Origin: Candidatus Woesearchaeota archaeon
GTDB lineage: Archaea > Nanobdellota > Nanobdellia > Woesearchaeales > PXDW01
DNA length: 9,492 nucleotides
Reading direction: 5' to 3'
Assembly: GCA_003564925.1 (NCBI GenBank)
Contig: PXDW01000100.1
Location: 1-9,492, forward strand
This document shows, piece after piece, positions 1 to 5,850 of the stretch. Position 1 is the first letter of the stretch; each line of letters opens with the position of its first letter. The translations under genes were made by a program, and so were the position numbers. The notes beneath the pieces were generated by a model that was not told the DNA's origin, made no database searches, and saw nothing but the letters and a program-made list of their open reading frames with translations.

Positions 1-2
1 CA

Positions 3-233
3 GCGCTTTTGATATCCACAGCAGGTGTTGGAGCAAAAACTTTTGTTGCATTAACAATTGCTGGAGGAGCAGCAGGAGCTCTCATAGGGGGTCTTGTACC
101 CACACCAGAACCTGGAGATGACCAATTAAAAGGCCAAAGCGCATTATGGACTCCTGGTTTAATTTTAATAGAGAAAGAAGGAATACCTGATATCGGATGT
201 ACTTATATGCCTGTAGAACAAAAAACAAACTAA
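3..233 (+). CDS. C-terminal fragment of an unrecognised membrane or exported protein (5' end outside window)
   Basis: The reading frame is open from the left edge to a TAA at 231-233, so this is the 3' end of a longer gene. The TTG at 9 is only an internal Leu codon in an already open frame and has no ribosome-binding site. About 76 residues are visible. The first ~35 are Gly/Ala/Ile/Leu-rich (TIAGGAAGALIGGLV), resembling a C-terminal transmembrane helix with small-residue packing. A polar tail of ~45 residues follows, with a Pro-rich PTPEPGDD stretch and one Cys near the end (DIGCTYMPVE). I do not recognise the family. The pilin-like genes downstream start from their own promoter, so membership in the same system is only suggested by orientation and proximity. 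Confidence 0.6.
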   Translation, partial: ALLISTAGVGAKTFVALTIAGGAAGALIGGLVPTPEPGDDQLKGQSALWTPGLILIEKEGIPDIGCTYMPVEQKTN

Positions 234-257
234 TCAAAACTATTAAAAAGTTTGGTG

Positions 258-266
258 TTATATAAA
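258..266 (+). promoter_or_regulatory. TATA box for the 286 gene
   Basis: TTATATAAA is centred at about 262, 24 bp before the ATG at 286. Archaeal transcription starts roughly 25 bp downstream of the TATA centre, so the mRNA should be leaderless or nearly so. No Shine-Dalgarno lies in front of the ATG, which fits. Confidence 0.6.
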
Positions 267-285
267 ATTTATTACATTATATAAA

Positions 286-453
286 ATGAAGAATTTAAAT
301 AAAAAAGGAGTTGAGCTTGCAATAACTAAGCTTATTGTTATGCTTATATGTGTTGTTTTTTTGATAGTAGCTATATGGATATTATTTATCGTAAGAAGGG
401 AGGGAATAAGTGTTTTGGATGCAATAAGAGACTTATTCATTTTTGGAGCATGA
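286..453 (+). CDS. 55-aa pilin-like small membrane protein with class III-type signal
   Basis: An uninterrupted 56-codon frame runs from ATG 286 to TGA 451-453. The product starts MKNLNKKGVELAITK and continues as one long hydrophobic helix (about residues 12-36) with a short tail (RREGISVLDAIRDLFIFGA). The Lys-Lys-Gly followed by a hydrophobic helix is the layout of archaeal prepilin-type (class III) signals, cleaved after Gly by a PibD/FlaK-type peptidase. Glu at +2 after the predicted cleavage is compatible with a pilin. The mature protein would be only ~47 residues, almost entirely the assembly helix, like a miniature major pilin or a membrane adaptor. The gene has its own TATA box at leaderless spacing. 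Its stop overlaps the next start as ATGA, implying translational coupling. Function beyond this is inference. Confidence 0.72.
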   Translation: MKNLNKKGVELAITKLIVMLICVVFLIVAIWILFIVRREGISVLDAIRDLFIFGA

Positions 454-1145
454 TAAAAAACAAAAAAGGAGCTACATTAACAATAAATACAGTTATAATT
501 TTTGCAATAGCTATTCTTGTTGCTGTTGTATTGTTTTTTCTTGTTTTTGGAGTTCCTAATCAAATACAAGCATTATTTGGCAGAGAAGAGCTTCCTCCAG
601 GACATGACTCAATTTATATGAACATAATGAAGACAGAACCACCAGTTTATGTGGGTTCAGGATGGACATGCAGAAAGAATAACTTGAAAAAAGATGAAAA
701 TGAAGAGCTTTGGGTTACATTGTATTTCGATAGAATAGTTTTGAAGGAGGAATTTGAAAGCAAAGTAACTATTTATATAGATGGTACAGGAGGAGCTGTT
801 TGCCCAAGTAGAGAAGATCAATGGGTTGACTATCAGAAACTTGTCGACGGCAGACTAAATATACTGGGAGAGCATTTATATGGCGATGATTTTCAATGGC
901 CAGAAATAAGATTCGAAATATCGGATGACGGAAGATCGGCAATCATAGGGCCATTTACTAGAGTGACGCCAAGGCGTACTGTTTTTACACCAATAAGATT
1001 TACAAGAGATTTTTACTATATGATAAGGTTTGATACAGATGGGAAAAGCCGTGAAAAAAGCTTTACGTCTAAACCAGAACACGGAGGATACTTTATTATG
1101 AACCCCTCGCATAACGCAGTAATGTTTAGAACTACAGGTAAGTAA
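450..1145 (+). CDS. Pilin-like exported protein, class III-type N-terminus, 231 aa
   Basis: I place the start at ATG 450, which overlaps the previous stop (ATGA) and gives MIKNKKGATLTINTV, the same Asn-Lys-Lys-Gly N-terminus as the neighbours. Open frame reaches back to an ATG at 348, but that would add 34 unrelated residues lying over the 55-aa gene. A hydrophobic helix (about residues 10-34) follows the predicted cleavage after Gly7. The ~195-residue remainder has alternating hydrophobic/polar stretches suggesting a beta-rich extracellular domain (ELWVTLYFDRIV, KVTIYIDG, YYMIRFDTDG), and two cysteines, Cys74 and Cys118, that could form a disulfide. I recognise no family. Its first 25 residues closely resemble the next protein (GA-LT-NTVI pattern), suggesting paralogous N-terminal modules. 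It is co-transcribed with the 55-aa gene; a new promoter follows at once. Confidence 0.78.
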   Translation: MIKNKKGATLTINTVIIFAIAILVAVVLFFLVFGVPNQIQALFGREELPPGHDSIYMNIMKTEPPVYVGSGWTCRKNNLKKDENEELWVTLYFDRIVLKEEFESKVTIYIDGTGGAVCPSREDQWVDYQKLVDGRLNILGEHLYGDDFQWPEIRFEISDDGRSAIIGPFTRVTPRRTVFTPIRFTRDFYYMIRFDTDGKSREKSFTSKPEHGGYFIMNPSHNAVMFRTTGK

Positions 1146-1147
1146 AA

Positions 1148-1156
1148 TTTATAAAG
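1148..1156 (+). promoter_or_regulatory. TATA box for the 1178 gene
   Basis: TTTATAAAG begins 3 bp after the stop of the upstream gene and is centred at 1152, 26 bp before ATG 1178. This predicts a leaderless mRNA. The same nonamer occurs upstream of the genes at 1550 and 7276. Confidence 0.65.
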
Positions 1157-1177
1157 TATCAATGATAAAATAATAAA

Positions 1178-1480
1178 ATGAAATCAAAACACGGAGCCGA
1201 ACTAACTTTAAATACAGTTATAGTAGCTGCCTTAGCAATAATAGTTCTTATTGTTCTTATTGTTATATTTTTGCAAGGTACCCAAAAAGGAACCACAACT
1301 TTCTTTGATTGCGCATCAAGAGATGGTGATTGCATGACTAGTGAGGATTGCATTGCTTTGGGAGGCAAGCGAGACCCTTCTGCAAAATGCCCTGATGAGG
1401 GTGATGTTTGTTGTTTGTTTGGACAGCAACAAACAGATGCTGGCGGAATGCCTTTTCATATTCAAGAAAGGTCAACATAA
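1178..1480 (+). CDS. 100-aa pilin-like protein with six-cysteine, clip-like module
   Basis: The start MKSKHGAELTLNTVI has a Lys-His-Gly in place of the usual Lys-Lys-Gly before a very hydrophobic helix (about residues 13-33). It is followed by a compact extracellular part with six cysteines at 45, 52, 58, 71, 78 and 79: C-x6-C-x5-C-x12-C-x6-CC. Six cysteines ending in Cys-Cys recall animal clip or knottin-type folds; I note spacing similarity only, not homology. The tail after residue 80 is polar and Gln-rich. The three-disulfide size suggests a stable exposed knob on a pilin-like stalk. The N-terminal helix resembles that of the preceding 231-aa protein. The gene has its own leaderless-type promoter, so it is probably a separate transcript. 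Function unknown. Confidence 0.75.
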   Translation: MKSKHGAELTLNTVIVAALAIIVLIVLIVIFLQGTQKGTTTFFDCASRDGDCMTSEDCIALGGKRDPSAKCPDEGDVCCLFGQQQTDAGGMPFHIQERST

Positions 1481-1519
1481 TTGTTGCAATTAAGTAGTTT
1501 TATCTATATAAACAAAATA

Positions 1520-1528
1520 TTTATAAAG
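1520..1528 (+). promoter_or_regulatory. TATA box for the 1550 gene
   Basis: TTTATAAAG is centred at 1524, 26 bp before ATG 1550, again predicting a leaderless transcript. A second TATA-like run (CTATATAAA, about 1504-1512) lies upstream and may be an alternative or decoy. Confidence 0.62.
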
Positions 1529-1549
1529 GTATTTCTTTAATAAAAAACT

Positions 1550-2605
1550 ATGGCTTTTAATAAAAAAGGGGACACTACAATGAGCCTCATTTTTCTAATA
1601 AAATTGATTCTTTCAGCCATTGTTTTAGCTTTTTTAATAGTAATAGGTATAAAGATATGGGCTCAATTCTCTGGAACTCAATTAGATGAAGCTTCATTAA
1701 ATAATTTTGATAATCTTGTAAAAGAGATAGAATTATTAATGGAAAGCAATGATGATACAATTGTTGTTCCTTATTATATGAGAGGCTCTGGCGGACAAAA
1801 CTATGGCTTGTTTGGATTTGTAAATCAAAACCACAAAGGCGAAGGCTGGCTCGGTCGGCGCTATGATTATGTAGCAACACCTAATTATCTTATAGAGACT
1901 TGCGGAGTTGTTAATGAAGCGATAGAAAAAGATTATGGGCTATGCCCCGAATCAGGAGCCTGTCTTTGCTTGGTACTTGTTACTAGTGATACAAGAAGCA
2001 AAGCAAGTACAATAAAATGCTTCACACATCCTCTTATTGATGGCTTTTATGTTGATCGTTTAAACAAGTTTAAACCACCTTACGCAGGAATTGACCTAAC
2101 AGACACTTATTATAGCAGTTTAGTCATCTGGGGAACATGCTGGACTAACAAATGGCGGGCAAGGCCTTTGTATATAAGAAAAGAGATGATAGAACCCGGA
2201 AGCTACAATTTAATATTTAGTGATAGGGATCCAACAGATTATAAAAAATGCTGTTGTGTAGAGCGGACTTTTGTAAGGGGCTGCGAACCCGAAGAATGCG
2301 GAGATCCTTCAGTATGTGAAGATATAATAGACGATCTCGGGTACGAGTTCTTTTACTACCATGATGATTATTGTCAAGAAGTTGCTTCATCATTTGTAGG
2401 AAAATGTGAAGATATTAAGAAAGATTACCCTTTAATTAGCGAGGAATGCTGCTGTGTCAACCCAATCAATTATAACACAGGATGCACCCCTTTAGAATGC
2501 AGGGAAACAGCATGCACTAATCAAGGAATTATTCTTCCAATGTCTTGTGAAAATTATGGAATAGACGAAAATTATGGAATAGACGAGCAATATTGTCTTG
2601 AATGA
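1550..2605 (+). CDS. Cysteine-rich pilin-like exported protein, 351 aa
   Basis: The product starts MAFNKKGDTTMSL, so the predicted class III cleavage is after Gly7, followed by a hydrophobic helix (about residues 12-36) and a ~310-residue extracellular part. The C-terminal third is rich in Cys. The tripeptide Cys-Cys-Cys followed by Val occurs twice, at 234-237 and 300-303. Each is followed by a related segment (GCEPEEC and GCTPLEC), so the region looks like two copies of a ~66-residue disulfide module, the second incomplete. The middle part (LFGFVNQNHKGEGW, YYSSLVIWGTCWTN) has Trp/Tyr-rich beta-like stretches. I do not recognise the family. The extreme C-terminus contains a perfect 18-bp tandem duplication, and 12 sense codons continue in frame beyond the TGA, so this end may be recently altered. 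Own leaderless-type promoter; single-gene transcript likely. Confidence 0.75.
   Translation: MAFNKKGDTTMSLIFLIKLILSAIVLAFLIVIGIKIWAQFSGTQLDEASLNNFDNLVKEIELLMESNDDTIVVPYYMRGSGGQNYGLFGFVNQNHKGEGWLGRRYDYVATPNYLIETCGVVNEAIEKDYGLCPESGACLCLVLVTSDTRSKASTIKCFTHPLIDGFYVDRLNKFKPPYAGIDLTDTYYSSLVIWGTCWTNKWRARPLYIRKEMIEPGSYNLIFSDRDPTDYKKCCCVERTFVRGCEPEECGDPSVCEDIIDDLGYEFFYYHDDYCQEVASSFVGKCEDIKKDYPLISEECCCVNPINYNTGCTPLECRETACTNQGIILPMSCENYGIDENYGIDEQYCLE
2549..2584 (+). repeat. Perfect 18-bp tandem duplication inside the 1550 gene
   Basis: The unit GAAAATTATGGAATAGAC occurs at 2549-2566 and again, identical, at 2567-2584. It encodes NYGIDENYGIDE near the C-terminus. A perfect in-frame duplication with no third-position differences points to a recent slippage event. 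Confidence 0.9.
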
Positions 2606-2660
2606 GGACTTTCTGGTGCAGCAGGAGCAAGTGAAACATATTAAAGTCAAATAGCAAAAA

Positions 2661-2670
2661 CTATATATAT
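2661..2670 (+). promoter_or_regulatory. TATA box for the 2692-7202 operon
   Basis: CTATATATAT is centred at 2666, 26 bp before ATG 2692. It is the only convincing promoter I see before the run of five tightly packed genes ending at 7202, so it probably drives all of them. Confidence 0.6.
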
Positions 2671-2691
2671 CAAATAACTTAAAAATAAATT

Positions 2692-3237
2692 ATGTTCTTA
2701 AAAAAGAGGTTGAATAAAAAAGGACAGATTACTGATTTTGTTTTGCAGATAGTAATTGATCTGACTATACTTGCTTTTTTCTTTATTGTTTTACTTGTCT
2801 ATATAAATGATTCTGCAAACGACGCAAGGTTTCAAAAGCAATTCTTAGCCAGAGATATTTCTTTGATGATAAGCGTTGCTCATGCAGCTCCTTACGAGCT
2901 AAAAATTGAATATTCTAGTCTTAACCCGTCGCATTCCTTCAATCCCTTTTCAAAATCTTTCGAGCTCCCTCAATTCAGTTATGATTTTACAGATCCTTAT
3001 AGGATAGATATCTATAGAAGAATAACGATGGAAAGAGATAAAGAAGGTATAGAACAAAGAGGAGTTTTTGTTTTTCCTGATATAATCGGACGGCAAACAG
3101 ATTATACAAAAGGCACATACCATATAACAGGCGATGAAAGAGTTGAGCTAAAAATAGTGTCAGATGATGATACAAGAGTGATGAATAGAGATATTTTTGA
3201 CATTTATAAGAGATCAATATCAATAGAGATAGAATGA
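2692..3237 (+). CDS. Pilin-like exported protein, 181 aa, first gene of the transpeptidase operon
   Basis: The start MFLKKRLNKKGQITDF puts the class III-type cleavage after Gly11, with Gln at +1 as in many archaeal pilins and archaellins. A hydrophobic helix spans about residues 16-37. A charged, probably helical segment follows (DARFQKQFLARDISLMI), then a domain of about 115 residues with beta-like alternation (YRIDIYRRITM, GVFVFPDIIG, ERVELKIVSD). There are no cysteines, unlike most neighbours. The post-helix segment resembles in layout that of the next protein. Four bp separate its TGA from the next ATG. Successive small pilin-like proteins recall the minor-pilin tip complexes of type II secretion and type IV pili; that is analogy, since I see no sequence identity to those families. 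Confidence 0.76.
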   Translation: MFLKKRLNKKGQITDFVLQIVIDLTILAFFFIVLLVYINDSANDARFQKQFLARDISLMISVAHAAPYELKIEYSSLNPSHSFNPFSKSFELPQFSYDFTDPYRIDIYRRITMERDKEGIEQRGVFVFPDIIGRQTDYTKGTYHITGDERVELKIVSDDDTRVMNRDIFDIYKRSISIEIE

Positions 3238-3241
3238 AAAA

Positions 3242-3769
3242 ATGAATAAGAAAGGAGGCGATTACATAATATCCTGGATACCGAAAATAATAGCCATAGC
3301 CATAATATTCCTTGCTGTTGTTCTTTATGTTAACAGATTCATATATACTAAACTAGATATACAGGATATAGAGGCAAGTTTATTGGTTGATAGGATGATA
3401 TATTCAAAAAACTGTTTTTCTTATTATGACAGAGAACTCGGGAGACCTTATCCTGGGATAGTGGACTATACGAGATTCAGTTCGGATATTCTTGATTCTT
3501 GTATGTATTATGGGGTTGATGAAGAAGGAAACTCAATGAATAGGTATACTTCCGCTAAGCTTATATTAACTTATTATGAAAATGGAAAAGAAGAGTCAGC
3601 CACAATATTTCATAATAAAGATTGGTACGAAAATTGGCTTCCTTTAGAAGGCATTAGAGGCCCAGGAGGAACATACTCTCATAAGGAGTCTAATTATGTT
3701 CTAATAAAAAAGAACGATGAGTTATTAAGGGGAAAATTGGAATTTGATGTTATTTTGCCCAACAGCTAA
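3242..3769 (+). CDS. Pilin-like exported protein, 175 aa
   Basis: This has the shortest leader of the set: MNKKGGDYIISWIPK, cleavage predicted after Gly5. A hydrophobic helix covers about residues 12-31, then an acidic segment (IQDIEASLLVDRMIYS) parallels the one in the preceding protein. The extracellular part has two cysteines, 58 and 87, a possible disulfide, and is rich in Tyr (SYYDRELGRPY, CMYYGVDEEG). A predicted beta stretch with Lys/Glu (AKLILTYYENGKEES) and a polar C-terminus (LEFDVILPNS) complete it. No family recognised. It starts 4 bp after the preceding stop and ends 1 bp before the next ATG, so co-translation with its neighbours is expected. Confidence 0.76.
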   Translation: MNKKGGDYIISWIPKIIAIAIIFLAVVLYVNRFIYTKLDIQDIEASLLVDRMIYSKNCFSYYDRELGRPYPGIVDYTRFSSDILDSCMYYGVDEEGNSMNRYTSAKLILTYYENGKEESATIFHNKDWYENWLPLEGIRGPGGTYSHKESNYVLIKKNDELLRGKLEFDVILPNS

Positions 3770-3770
3770 A

Positions 3771-4742
3771 ATGAAAAAAATGAACAAAAAAGCAGGCATT
3801 GTGAGTTGGGTAGTCACGATTGCAACAATATTATTTCTCATACTTGTTTTCTTTATATTTAACTTTTTGCTTGATTTGCCAAAAGACCGAATGAGGCAAA
3901 GAGTCGCTACTGAAGTTCAGGAAAACCAAATCCAGATAAATCTTCTGAATTTTTTGAGAACTCCTGTCGGGGATGATGAAGTGATAGCAGATTATATTGC
4001 ATATGCAATGATGGAAGAAACAGAGGAAGAAAAGAAAAACAAAAATATGGAATACAATGTGCCTTCTTCATATTCTCGGATATTAGAGCTTTATAATGAT
4101 ATATTGTTGAAGCACTATGATCCTGACTGCATATCTTTAAAATTGGAATACATGGACCTGTTTGGACAAGTGATAAGGACGAGAAACTTAGGAAGATGCG
4201 GCCATTTAGACCCATATTCTTCATCTATAACAATACCTATAAAAGAGTTAGGACATCTTATTAAAGTAACAGGGACTTCTGGAAAAGCCTCTGCTTTAGG
4301 CTCATTGCAATTCTGCCTGCACTTAGTTATAGATGAATGGAGATGCGGCCCTTATACAGCTTCAACAGGTTTAGGCGGGATTCCCTGCGAAGGAGTTGTA
4401 TTTGATGACTTATCAATCTGCCAAACTAAAGCCGAACAATATAATAGTATGGATAATCCTGCTGAAATAACTCCTGGAGAAATTTTATCAGATATTTATG
4501 AAGAGGGAGAATCGCTTGAAGGTTGGGTTTTGTGCGAGCATTTTGATGGATTTTATAGCCAATGCAGATGTGAAGAGCTTATAAGCAATGTACAACCTTG
4601 TAGAGATCTTTATGCTAAGATAGGTCAAAGCTCATATTCAACAGAGGAAGAATGCGAAGAACATGCTATGCAAATGCTGATACAAGATTTTGAATCAGAT
4701 GCATATCCACAACGCTGTTATAATTATTTTTCAAGAATTTAA
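3771..4742 (+). CDS. Cysteine-containing pilin-like exported protein, 323 aa
   Basis: The start is ATG 3771, one base after the previous TAA. Open frame extends upstream to an ATG at 3744, but the added residues are non-hydrophobic and overlap the previous gene, whereas MKKMNKKAGIVSWVV matches the family N-terminus. The residue before the expected cleavage is Ala8 rather than Gly, so cleavage may be after Ala8 or Gly9, or may not occur. A long hydrophobic helix (about residues 10-33) ends in LDLPKDRMRQR, followed by a Gln/Asn-rich probable helix (VQENQIQINLLNF) and an acidic Glu/Lys-rich stretch near residue 85. About ten cysteines lie in the C-terminal two-thirds, including a cluster from Cys255 (WVLCEHFDGFYSQCRCEE). 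Unrecognised family; largest of the operon's non-enzymatic pilin-like proteins. Confidence 0.76.
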   Translation: MKKMNKKAGIVSWVVTIATILFLILVFFIFNFLLDLPKDRMRQRVATEVQENQIQINLLNFLRTPVGDDEVIADYIAYAMMEETEEEKKNKNMEYNVPSSYSRILELYNDILLKHYDPDCISLKLEYMDLFGQVIRTRNLGRCGHLDPYSSSITIPIKELGHLIKVTGTSGKASALGSLQFCLHLVIDEWRCGPYTASTGLGGIPCEGVVFDDLSICQTKAEQYNSMDNPAEITPGEILSDIYEEGESLEGWVLCEHFDGFYSQCRCEELISNVQPCRDLYAKIGQSSYSTEEECEEHAMQMLIQDFESDAYPQRCYNYFSRI

Positions 4743-4743
4743 A

Positions 4744-5850
4744 ATGAAAAAAATGAACAAGAAAGGACAAGTGTTTATGGTTATGTTAGCAGTATTTACA
4801 TTAATATTGATGATTATAGCCTATTCAATGCTAACTAATAGGTATACTTTTCGTTCAAAAGATGGGACTGTAAAAGAGTTGGGAGATTTGCAGTATGAGA
4901 TGATAAATAGATACGCGGAAGGCGAAGCTTATCTTTTCTATATGGACCAGTCTGTAAAATATTCATTGGACTTATCAATCTATCATCTTGCTGAAAAAGG
5001 GGGATTCTTCAATTATTTAGATTATTATGAATATGGCGAACCAATAACGGAGATAAGCTCATGCGGGGATTATAAAGGCTACCAGATATGGGCTTCCCAA
5101 GAAAAAGAATGCTATCCTAATTATGAAGATAATTTTAGGGAATATTTCAGTATGTTCTTTTCAAAATATATGGCGCAATACGATTCAGAAGACCCTTATT
5201 TTGAATTAGAATTGAGTTTTATTGATGATATGCTCAATATATTCACTTCGAAACAGCCTGTAGTTCAGGCAGTTTATAGGAAAGAACAAAAGCCTAAAAC
5301 AGTTGTTACTGTCGATTCAAGAAAGCAAAATCAAATAATACAGTCAGGGATAAAGATATTGGAATCAATTGGCTCAAAAATAGTCCCAGTTACAGGTCCT
5401 ACAGTCCATAATTATCCCAATCCAGGATATTATATGAATTTTGAAGGTGTTGAAGGGCCTTATAGTGTTCATGTTGATAGGACAAAAAGAATAATGGTTA
5501 TTATAAATACAAGAGGAAATATAGCGGCTGTTACTCCTATAAATATAGGTGAAGGCAAAAAAGGCACACCTATACTGGCTCCTGGAAATGTACCTCATTC
5601 CCATGTAACACCAACAGGAACATACAATCTAAGGAAAGAATCAAGAATACCTTTTGGAAATACAGTGTCCTTTGGAACAAACGGTGTTTGGAGAGTTTTG
5701 GAACCTCATTGGAGAGGAATATTGCTTCATGGGGGAAGGAACGCTGATACCAATCTTGTTATAACTCATGGGTGTATAAGGACTCCAGATTCATTTATAA
5801 TAGCAATGAATCAACATTTAAATGATGGAGCAAAAATAACAATAACATGA
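4744..5850 (+). CDS. Pilin-like N-terminus fused to a YkuD L,D-transpeptidase domain, 368 aa
   Basis: The start is ATG 4744, 1 bp after the previous stop, giving MKKMNKKGQVFMVMLAV. An upstream ATG at 4690 lies inside the preceding gene and is rejected. Residues 9-30 form the membrane helix; residues 31-240 are an unrecognised, Tyr/Asp/Glu-rich region. Residues ~241-368 match the YkuD (L,D-transpeptidase) domain: a VHVDRTKRIMVI opening strand, TPTGTYNL at about 289, then HGG with His329 and the signature THGCIRTP with His342, Gly343 and nucleophile Cys344; the spacing between the two motifs is like that of bacterial YkuD. In bacteria this domain forms 3-3 crosslinks in murein or attaches proteins to it via a Cys thioester. 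All catalytic residues are present, so activity is plausible. Substrate in an archaeon is unknown. It overlaps the lysozyme-like gene (ATGA), implying joint action outside the membrane. Confidence 0.88.
   Translation: MKKMNKKGQVFMVMLAVFTLILMIIAYSMLTNRYTFRSKDGTVKELGDLQYEMINRYAEGEAYLFYMDQSVKYSLDLSIYHLAEKGGFFNYLDYYEYGEPITEISSCGDYKGYQIWASQEKECYPNYEDNFREYFSMFFSKYMAQYDSEDPYFELELSFIDDMLNIFTSKQPVVQAVYRKEQKPKTVVTVDSRKQNQIIQSGIKILESIGSKIVPVTGPTVHNYPNPGYYMNFEGVEGPYSVHVDRTKRIMVIINTRGNIAAVTPINIGEGKKGTPILAPGNVPHSHVTPTGTYNLRKESRIPFGNTVSFGTNGVWRVLEPHWRGILLHGGRNADTNLVITHGCIRTPDSFIIAMNQHLNDGAKITIT

Noticed and set aside
348..449. Upstream extension of the 231-aa gene to ATG 348
   Set aside because: It would overlap the 55-aa gene and bury the prepilin-like N-terminus; ATG 450 gives the family start and an ATGA junction.
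2603..2605. TGA read as a sense codon in the 351-aa gene
   Set aside because: TGA serves as a sensible stop in other genes here (451-453, 3235-3237, 5848-5850), so general recoding is unlikely.
3744..3770. ATG 3744 as start of the 323-aa gene
   Set aside because: It lies inside the previous gene; ATG 3771 restores the MKKMNKK start shared with the transpeptidase gene.
4690..4743. ATG 4690 as start of the transpeptidase gene
   Set aside because: It lies inside the previous gene and would place 18 extra residues before the MKKMNKKGQ leader.
300..4765. Recurrent AAAAAGG/AAGAAAGG words near gene starts as Shine-Dalgarno sequences or DNA repeats
   Set aside because: They lie just inside the genes and encode the Lys-Lys-Gly of the leader peptides, so protein-level constraint explains the recurrence.
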